IMG/VR virus record: IMGVR_UViG_3300025652_000122
Coordinates: 1-48,206 of that record
DNA length: 48,206 nucleotides
From: a virus
Reading direction: 5' to 3' (one strand)
The notes under the pieces were generated by a model, which did no database searches, was not told where the DNA came from, and saw only the letters and a list, made by a program, of their open reading frames with translations. The translations under genes were made by a program, and so were the position numbers. The stretch's first letter is position 1, and each line of letters starts with the position of its first letter. Below, piece by piece: positions 33,226 to 39,700 of this stretch.

Positions 33226-33411
33226 ATGTATTTGTTTTTTATTGAAACCGCGAGCGGTGAGCGTGTGGTGTGGCGGGGCTTGTCGCGCCACATGGCGGTG
33301 CGGATGTACAACGCCACGGGGCGGTGCGCGGTGGCCAAGCGCTGGGGCTGGGAGGAGGAAAGGGAACCGTGCGCCGTGGGGCTGGACAATGATTGTATTT
33401 CTGGTGTATAA
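33226..33411 (+). CDS. Small hypothetical protein
   Basis: A 61-residue protein starting at ATG 33226 (GGGGGT upstream); an upstream GTG 33142 would run through the hairpin. MYLFFIETASGERVVWRGLS then MAVRMYNATGRCAVAKRWGW and an acidic C-terminus. Its TAA (33409-33411) lies inside the TATAAT box of the next cassette. Function unknown. Confidence 0.6.
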   Translation: MYLFFIETASGERVVWRGLSRHMAVRMYNATGRCAVAKRWGWEEEREPCAVGLDNDCISGV

Positions 33412-33440
33412 TTACTGAACCGCACCAGCTGGTGCGGTTC
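33383..33440 (+). promoter_or_regulatory. Promoter plus perfect 24-bp palindrome, cassette D
   Basis: TGGACA (33383-33388), 18-bp spacer, TATAAT (33407-33412). Four bases later comes a perfect 24-bp palindrome (33417-33440) with arm GAACCGCACCAG, which would fold into a hairpin at the predicted 5' end of the RNA. AACTAGAAAGGATATTCATC and ATG 33461 follow. Confidence 0.75.
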
Positions 33441-33460
33441 AACTAGAAAGGATATTCATC

Positions 33461-33886
33461 ATGGGACTCGATATGTATTTGACCGCTTCCGCTAATATGC
33501 TGGACAGCGAGGGCGTAGAGATTGAGGGGCTGGATGCTGGCGGCATGGAGATTGCCGCCGTGGAGTATCGCGCGGGCTACTGGCGCAAGGCTAACGCGGT
33601 GCATGGCTGGTTTGTCCAGCACGTTCAAGGCGGCGAGGACAACTGCCGCCCGTATGAGGTGGAGCGCAAACAGTTGGAACAGTTGCGCGACTTGTGCGCG
33701 TATATCCTGAAAGATAAGGACACCGCCGGACTGCCGCCGACGGCTGGTTTTTTCTTTGGTGCCGCCGAAATCGATGATTGGTACTGGGAAGACCTGCGCT
33801 TGACGGTGAATATATGCAATAACGCGCTGGGGCTGGCGGACAGCGGGCGCCATTATTGGACATTTAATTACCAGTCCAGCTGGTAA
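33461..33886 (+). CDS. Conserved hypothetical phage protein (MGLDMYL type)
   Basis: A 141-residue protein beginning MGLDMYLTASANML, with AGYWRKANAVHGWFVQHVQG, NCRPYEVERKQLEQLRDLC and DWYWEDLRLTVNICN. This family is widely found in phages, often misnamed; no reaction is established. The WRKAN(A)VHxWFV signature suggests a compact alpha/beta domain. Led by cassette D. Confidence 0.78.
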   Translation: MGLDMYLTASANMLDSEGVEIEGLDAGGMEIAAVEYRAGYWRKANAVHGWFVQHVQGGEDNCRPYEVERKQLEQLRDLCAYILKDKDTAGLPPTAGFFFGAAEIDDWYWEDLRLTVNICNNALGLADSGRHYWTFNYQSSW

Positions 33887-33928
33887 TTCTGGGGTATAAT
33901 TCAGGCATGCACCCGGCCGGGTGCATGC
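33868..33928 (+). promoter_or_regulatory. Inverted repeat, TATAAT and perfect 24-bp palindrome, cassette E
   Basis: TTACCAG (33868-33874) / CTGGTAA (33880-33886) spans the end of the previous gene. TATAAT is at 33895-33900 with no good -35. After four bases a second perfect 24-bp palindrome (33905-33928, arm GCATGCACCCGG) follows, unrelated in sequence to that of cassette D. AACTAGAAAGGCATAGAG leads to ATG 33947. Confidence 0.75.
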
Positions 33929-33946
33929 AACTAGAAAGGCATAGAG

Positions 33947-34432
33947 ATGACAAAATTTGACTTGACCCAGTATCGTAACCGGATGTTCGCCGACCGCGGC
34001 ACGGACATCAACGACGCATTAGACTATGCGTTATCCTTGACCACCGGAAACCCTGAGGGGTTAACGGCCATGTATGTGGTGTTGAATACGGTAATCAACG
34101 CTGTGCAGGCCGACAGCCTAGCGTCCGCCGCGGTGGCCGCCGCCGCCCCTGAGCCTGAGCGTATGCCGACCGCGGTTATCATATCCGCCGCGGTGCGCGA
34201 TTGGCTGGCGGACAACGCCAGCGAGATGGTGTCCGACTGGTGCGAGGACAACGCCAACGAAACTATCACCGACTGGTGCGGTGACAACCACGACGTGGAG
34301 GACTGGCTGGGCGAGCACGCCGACTCGCTCATTGAGCATTGGATGAACTACAACGCCAAGCATAGCGTGGAGGAAATAGTCACCGAAAAGGTGGAGAGCA
34401 TGAGCTTCACAGTCAGCGCAAAAGTGTTATAA
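33947..34432 (+). CDS. Hypothetical protein with acidic DW repeats
   Basis: A 161-residue protein. The N-terminal part is MTKFDLTQYRNRMFADRGTD. The C-terminal half has repeated acidic segments built on DW: VRDWLADNASEMV, VSDWCEDNANETI, ITDWCGDNHDVED and WLGEHADSLIEHW, spaced about 15 residues. These could be a helical repeat or metal-binding acidic surface. Its TAA lies inside the next TATAAT box. Function unknown. Confidence 0.65.
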   Translation: MTKFDLTQYRNRMFADRGTDINDALDYALSLTTGNPEGLTAMYVVLNTVINAVQADSLASAAVAAAAPEPERMPTAVIISAAVRDWLADNASEMVSDWCEDNANETITDWCGDNHDVEDWLGEHADSLIEHWMNYNAKHSVEEIVTEKVESMSFTVSAKVL

Positions 34433-34461
34433 TTGACCCAGCCCCACCGTCCGGTGGGGCT
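34406..34461 (+). promoter_or_regulatory. Promoter plus hairpin, cassette F
   Basis: TTCACA (34406-34411), 16-bp spacer, extended -10 TGT-TATAAT (34428-34433). Six bases later AGCCCCACCG (34440-34449) pairs with CGGTGGGGCT (34452-34461), a 10-bp stem. TAATCAGAAAGGATATTTATC then leads to ATG 34483. Confidence 0.75.
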
Positions 34462-34482
34462 TAATCAGAAAGGATATTTATC

Positions 34483-34776
34483 ATGACTCATACAGTCAAA
34501 ACCATCACTATCGGTCACACCACGCTGGAGCTACCAGCCAGTATGCCCAACAAGGATATCCAGCAGTTGGCTGGATACTTGGCAACTCTCCGCCGCGTGG
34601 AGAGCCACGGCCTCTGGGCGGCGGAATACCAGACGGTGTTCTACGTTGACACCAACGGCCCGACTATTACGCTAGGCGAGCATGAGGTACACACCAAGCA
34701 TGAGGCCGATGAACTGCAGGCCGCCGACCGATTAGCACGCGAGGCGAAAGAGAAAGCAGAGCGCGCAATGGGGTAA
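34483..34776 (+). CDS. Small hypothetical protein
   Basis: A 97-residue protein, MTHTVKTITIGHTTLELPAS at the start (beta hairpin), a helix, and a charged C-terminal helix (EADELQAADRLAREAKEKAE). Last gene of the accessory block before a strong terminator. Function unknown. Confidence 0.68.
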   Translation: MTHTVKTITIGHTTLELPASMPNKDIQQLAGYLATLRRVESHGLWAAEYQTVFYVDTNGPTITLGEHEVHTKHEADELQAADRLAREAKEKAERAMG

Positions 34777-34783
34777 CCCCCTA

Positions 34784-34836
34784 CTGGGGCAACCGCCCCA
34801 GTCGCATAAGCCAGCCCCGTGGGGCTGGCTTTTTTA
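34784..34836 (+). terminator. Tandem hairpins with rho-independent terminator
   Basis: CTGGGGC-AACC-GCCCCAG (34784-34801) is followed by AGCCAGCCCC-GT-GGGGCTGGCT (34809-34830) and TTTTTATT. The second is a strong intrinsic terminator ending the accessory block. Confidence 0.93.
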
Positions 34837-34838
34837 TT

Positions 34839-34919
34839 GCCTAATCGCAGAGGGATTAGGCAGGCAGCGTGCAATAGGTACATACCCCTATTGACACGGC
34901 ACGCGCCGCGTGCCGTGTC
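34839..34919. repeat. Two further inverted repeats in the gap before terminase
   Basis: GCCTAATC (34839-34846) / GATTAGGC (34854-34861), 7-nt loop. Then GACACGGCACGCG (34893-34905), one C, CGCGTGCCGTGTC (34907-34919), a 27-nt near-perfect palindrome followed by a pyrimidine run (TCTCTCTTCTTCTG). The rest of the 413-nt gap 34777-35189 holds no gene I can support; G-rich runs occur at about 34950-35030 and 35100-35152. The area may hold packaging-related signals. Confidence 0.8.
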
Positions 34920-35120
34920 TCTCTCTTCTTCTGTATTTTTTCCCTTAAAGGTGGTGGAGGGGGTGGGCGGGCCCGACTCACTACTGTTTTCTTATATTGA
35001 AGTTTAGGTATTAGGAGAGGGGGAGGGCCATTTAGGCACCGGGTTCAACCAGCGAAGCGCGTAGCTCAAATTTAGCCCCTGAAATAGCTTTCAAGAACGA
35101 AGGGGGAGGGTTCAAAAAGG

Positions 35121-35158
35121 CCCCCCTTGTTTTTAAAAAGGCCATAGGGGGGTATACT
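35121..35158 (+). promoter_or_regulatory. Candidate promoter of the late packaging operon
   Basis: TATACT (35153-35158) with a poor -35 (TTGTTT at 35127-35132, 20-bp spacer). CCCCCC (35121-35126) and GGGGGG (35147-35152) form an inverted repeat directly upstream of the -10, enclosing TTTTTAAAAA. It may need a phage-encoded activator. Confidence 0.45.
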
Positions 35159-35189
35159 TATAAAAATTTCAGAACCTGAGGGTCTGCCT

Positions 35190-36659
35190 GTGCAAAACGA
35201 CACACAAGATATTGAAGCCGAACGACTGCGCCTAGAACTGCGGTTGAAGTTATTAGAAACACGAGAGCGTGCTACTGGCAATTTCATAGACTTTGCCAAG
35301 TATGTATGGCCCGAGATGCTTGTTGGGGAGCACCACCGCATTATTGCGGAAGCCTTTGACAGGGTCATTGAGGGCAAATGCAAGCGGCTAATGATTGCCA
35401 TGCCTCCGCGCCATGGTAAATCTCAGCTTGGGAGCTACTTGTTCCCTGCCTACTTGATGGGCAAGCTGCCTCAATCAAAGCTCATTGTGGGTTCTCACAC
35501 CGCGGAACTGGCTCAGCGCTTTGGCCGCATGATCCGTAACCTTGTAGATGAGGAGCGGTATAGGGAGCTTTTCCCGGACATTGGCCTTTCTGCGGACTCC
35601 AAGGCTTCGGGCCGGTGGAACACGAAGAACGGAGGGGAGGCGTTCTTCATTGGTAAGGGCGGTGCGATGACGGGCCGTGGTGGTGACATCGTGATTCTGG
35701 ATGACATCTTGGACGAGCAGGATGCTTTGTCGGACACGGCCATGGAGAATACTTGGGAGTGGTATACCTCTGGTCCGCGGCAGCGATTACAGCCTAATGG
35801 CTCAATCATTGTGATTAACACTCGTTGGAAGACGGACGATCTTACGGGGCGCTTGATGCGTCAATCGGGGCAGTTGAAGTCTGATCAGTGGGAGGTGATT
35901 GAGTTCCCTGCTATTTTGCCGTCGAACACGCCGCTTTGGCCTGAGTACTGGGATCTTGAGGAGTTAGAGAAGGTCAAGGTCAGTATTGGGATGAAGAAGT
36001 GGCAGGCTCAGTGGCAGCAGCAGCCGACCAATGATGAGGGGGCTATTCTGAAGCGGGAGTGGTGGCGCAAGTGGACTAAGGATTTTGTCCCGGAGTGTGA
36101 GTACATTATCCAGTCGTATGATACGGCGTACTCGAAAAAGGAGTCTGCTGACTACTCTGTTATCAGTACTTGGGGCGTATTTACCCCTGACGCAGACTCG
36201 GGCCCCAACTTGATTCTACTAGATGTCAAACGTGGTCGGTGGGACTTTCCTGAGTTAAAGCGGATTGCGCGGGATGCTTATAAGTACTGGAACCCGGACA
36301 ATGTTTTGATTGAGGCGAAGGCGACGGGTACGCCGTTGCAGCAGGAACTGAGGCGGGTGGGTATTCCGGTGACCATGTACAGCCCCGGGGGCCGTCGCAC
36401 GGGCCAAGATAAGGTAAGCAGGGCTAATGCTGTGGCACCTTTGTTGGAGTCGGGGATGATTTGGTATCCTGAGGGGGAGGAGTGGGCCGAGGAGCTTGTA
36501 GAGGAGTGCGCGTCATTTCCTGCGGGGTCAAATGATGACCAAGTGGATTCGGCGGTTATGGCTTGGACGCGATTTCGTCAGGGTAACTTTTTGTCATTAA
36601 ACGACGATGACGATGATGAGGACGAGGAGCCGCAGGACAATATACTTGAGTATTATTAG
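35190..36659 (+). CDS. Terminase large subunit
   Basis: A 489-residue ATPase-nuclease that drives DNA into the capsid. Starts at GTG 35190 with GAGGGT upstream. Walker A-like PPRHGKS (72-78), Walker B VILDD (168-172), a coupling segment INTRWKTDD, then the RNase H-like nuclease: QSYDTAYSK (first Asp), LIEAKATGTP (Glu) and NDDQVDSA (Asp). Ends in an acidic run (DDDDDEDEEP). Length is normal for the family. The small subunit is encoded about 5 kb upstream. Confidence 0.95.
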   Translation: MQNDTQDIEAERLRLELRLKLLETRERATGNFIDFAKYVWPEMLVGEHHRIIAEAFDRVIEGKCKRLMIAMPPRHGKSQLGSYLFPAYLMGKLPQSKLIVGSHTAELAQRFGRMIRNLVDEERYRELFPDIGLSADSKASGRWNTKNGGEAFFIGKGGAMTGRGGDIVILDDILDEQDALSDTAMENTWEWYTSGPRQRLQPNGSIIVINTRWKTDDLTGRLMRQSGQLKSDQWEVIEFPAILPSNTPLWPEYWDLEELEKVKVSIGMKKWQAQWQQQPTNDEGAILKREWWRKWTKDFVPECEYIIQSYDTAYSKKESADYSVISTWGVFTPDADSGPNLILLDVKRGRWDFPELKRIARDAYKYWNPDNVLIEAKATGTPLQQELRRVGIPVTMYSPGGRRTGQDKVSRANAVAPLLESGMIWYPEGEEWAEELVEECASFPAGSNDDQVDSAVMAWTRFRQGNFLSLNDDDDDEDEEPQDNILEYY

Positions 36660-36673
36660 CTTTTCGTTACAAT
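36646..36673 (+). promoter_or_regulatory. Candidate promoter between terminase and the 1459-aa gene
   Basis: TTGAGT (36646-36651), 16-bp spacer, TACAAT (36668-36673). CAATAG (36670-36675) and CTATTG (36684-36689) form a 6-bp inverted repeat at the expected transcript start. GATAAGGACC precedes the ATG at 36708. Confidence 0.5.
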
Positions 36674-36707
36674 AGGCATACTTCTATTGAGATAAGGACC
36701 GCGGTTC

Positions 36708-39700
36708 ATGGCCCAAGATATTGTAGCAAAGATACAGGCTGCTGCGCAGGCGAGCGGTGTTGATCCGGATGTTGCGTTGCGCATTGCGGGTGTTGAGAGT
36801 AGTTTTAGGCCTGCGGCCAAGAACCCGGAGTCAACTGCGGCTGGTTTGTTTCAGGTGACGGGTCCTACTTGGAAGCAGTATGGTGGTAAGCCGGGCAAGC
36901 AGCGCGATGTAGATGAGAACATTCGCGTGGGCATGAAGATCTTGTCTAGTAATAAGGCGAGCATGCAGGAGTTCTTGGGCCGTGAGCCTTTGCCCTCTGA
37001 CATTTATGCTGCGCACTTTTTTGGTCCTACGGGGGCGCGGGCGGTGATGTCGGCGGATCCTTTGGCTCCTGTAGCTTCTGTGGTGTCGAAGCAGGTTATG
37101 GAGGCGAACCCGCAGTTGGTGGGCAAGACGGTCAATGAGGTATTGACTGGTTATCGCCAGACGTTTGACAAGGGTGGCAAGCGTTATCCGACGAGCGAGC
37201 CGGTGAAGACAACGACCGTGGGGCAAGGAACACGAACCATGGATCAAGAGGCGGGTGCAGCTGCGCCCGCCCTTAGTAATCGATCCAGTGCTAGAGATCG
37301 CATTGCTGGCATGGGTTCTAATTATCAGGCTGCTTTGGCGGCGATGATGTTGGGTGAGGCGTCGGACGAGGACGATAAGGACGACGATACTGATACGCCT
37401 AAAGAGGCGTATACGGCCCCGACGGCGGCGAATGCTTTGTCGGAATTGGATTTAGGCAGGACTGCCAGTCCGTTTGATGCGATGGAGCCTGCTGTCCAGC
37501 CAGAGGGGGCGAAGTACCCGATGCGGTTTGCTAAGGGTGGTGAGGCAAGTGCGCCTATCACGGTAGATAACGTAACTGGCTTTTTGTCGGACATGGCGGT
37601 GCCTGCTGTGTTGGGGGCTATCAATCCTGCGTTGGGCAAGGCTTATAGTTTATATAGCGCGTATAACACGGTTAGTGATTTTGCTAATGAGGCGCAGCCT
37701 CCAGCGCCTGTGGTTTCTTTAAATGAGGCGGTTACTGAGGCTGGGAAGACAACGCCTTTTGGGGCACGCTCTTTTATGCCTAGTGGACCGGCCCCTGTGG
37801 TTAGTGCGCAGGATCATGGCATTATAAGTGTCCCGGCTTCTGGTTCTGAGCACTGGGGCGGAACGCCTTCTCCAGCTCCAGCTCCAGCTCCAGCTCCCTC
37901 CACAGATTATGGCTCAATTAACGACTTTGGTGGTTCTGGTCCAAGCGTGGGCGCGGCGACAGACAGTGGTTTTGATGCCGGATTTGGATTTGGTATGGGG
38001 TTTGCCGAGGGCGGTGAGGCAAGCACGGATGATTACCCGGGGCTCAAGGACCTTGAAGGTTATGCCATTAGGGCATCTGAGCAGATGTTCCCAACTGAGG
38101 TGGGGCAGGATGATCGCCGGGATGCTGCGCGGCACATGTTAGCTGCTGCGGTGGCGGCGCAAAAGGTTGGTCCGGGGGCCGCGGAGTTTTTAGGTAAGGC
38201 GCATGAGCGTTTAAGCAATGCCGAGTCGTTTTTCAACATGTTTGGTGTTGGCGAGCCGCGATACGACTACGACATGGATGTGCAGAACAACCGGATTGGT
38301 ATTGGCTTGGCGGATCAGGCCACGAGCCGTGAGGAGTTGGAGGCGCTTGTAAAGCAGATGGCTCAGCGCACGTCTACTAGTAGAAACCCTAACTTACCAT
38401 GGACCATGGATCAGGAGCAGCGCGATGCGTTGATTGAGGATCGCAAACGTCGCTTGGAGACGCCGCAATATAAAAACGACGGTGGTGAGATGGTGGCGGA
38501 TGAGACGTTTAGTGGGGATTTTGAGGGCTACAAGGCGCTTAACCCTCGTGCGGTGGAGGAGGCGATCTACAGAAGTAGGAATCTGACAAAGAAAACAGAC
38601 CCTGATAGTTGGCCGAGCCCCGGCAATCCTAGAAGATCGATTCCAAACGAACCAAGGGATTACCCTACCCGTGCTGGGCAGGAGCTTTTAGAGTTTTTGA
38701 AGCAGGCGGACAGGATGCCTACGGTGGTGGAGCCTCGTCGTTATCCCAATGGCAGCTACGACGCCCCGGGGTTTACCTACCGCAGCAATAACCCCGAAGA
38801 TCGCGGCGTAGTGGAGGTTCCCACTTTTACAAAAGATGGTTATGGAACCTTAGTGCACGAGCTTACACACTCCGCGGACCGTGCCATGGACGTTGAGCAG
38901 TTAAGGCTGTCTCAGAAGGTAAGGGCGGGCGAGCCGCTTACGCCAAAGGAGCAGCGGTTTTACGACGGGTACAGTAAGCTGTATAAGACTAAGACAAATC
39001 TGCCTTTGGACATTTCGGACGAAAGCACGTCAGATCGCCAGAGGCGCTACCGAACAAGTGCCAAAGAGCTAAGAGCATTTGGCACGGGCAACATGGCACA
39101 GGATCAGCCTGAGCCGGGCCGTTACAGCCTAGAGGACATTGGCGCAACGCTAAATCCTCATGTAGATCCAACCATGGCCCAAGAAGCGGCAATCATGCGT
39201 GATTTGTATTTACGCAGAGGCGAGGTACGTGGTCGGGCGGAAGGATCACCCCCTGAGGGCGAATATGCGGACCCTGAGGCGGCCTTTATGGCTGGAGCAG
39301 GGGATGCGCCAGCCCCTAATGCAGAAAACGCTGCAGCAGCCCTTGCTGCCCTTCGCGGCCTAGGGGAATACCCTTATAACCTTGTTGGTGGCGGAGTGGA
39401 TCTAGCGGCTATGGCTATGCGCCCGTTTGGTTACGACGTAGAAAAGCCCGTACTTGGTTCTGATTGGATAAAAGAGAAAGCGACTCAGTTAGGTATTCGA
39501 CCGCCGGAGGAAACCGATCCAACGCTGCGAGACATTCGCATGGGAACGGAAATAGCTACTTCTGTGTTGGATCCTTCCGCTGGTGCTCGTGCCGTGGGGT
39601 CCACGCTTCGCGGAGCCGGGGAGTTAGCTACATCTGAGCCAGCACGTGCAATGCTGAACAGGGCAATGGAGGCGGGGGGATCTGGCCCAATGTACGCGGT

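Noticed and set aside
33417-33440. Rho-independent terminator for the upstream gene
   Set aside because: The palindrome has no U-tract and is followed directly by the leader and ATG of the next gene.
33383-34461. CRISPR array or dispersed repeat family
   Set aside because: The palindromes differ in sequence and spacers are whole genes; only the short AGAAAGGATA leader repeats.
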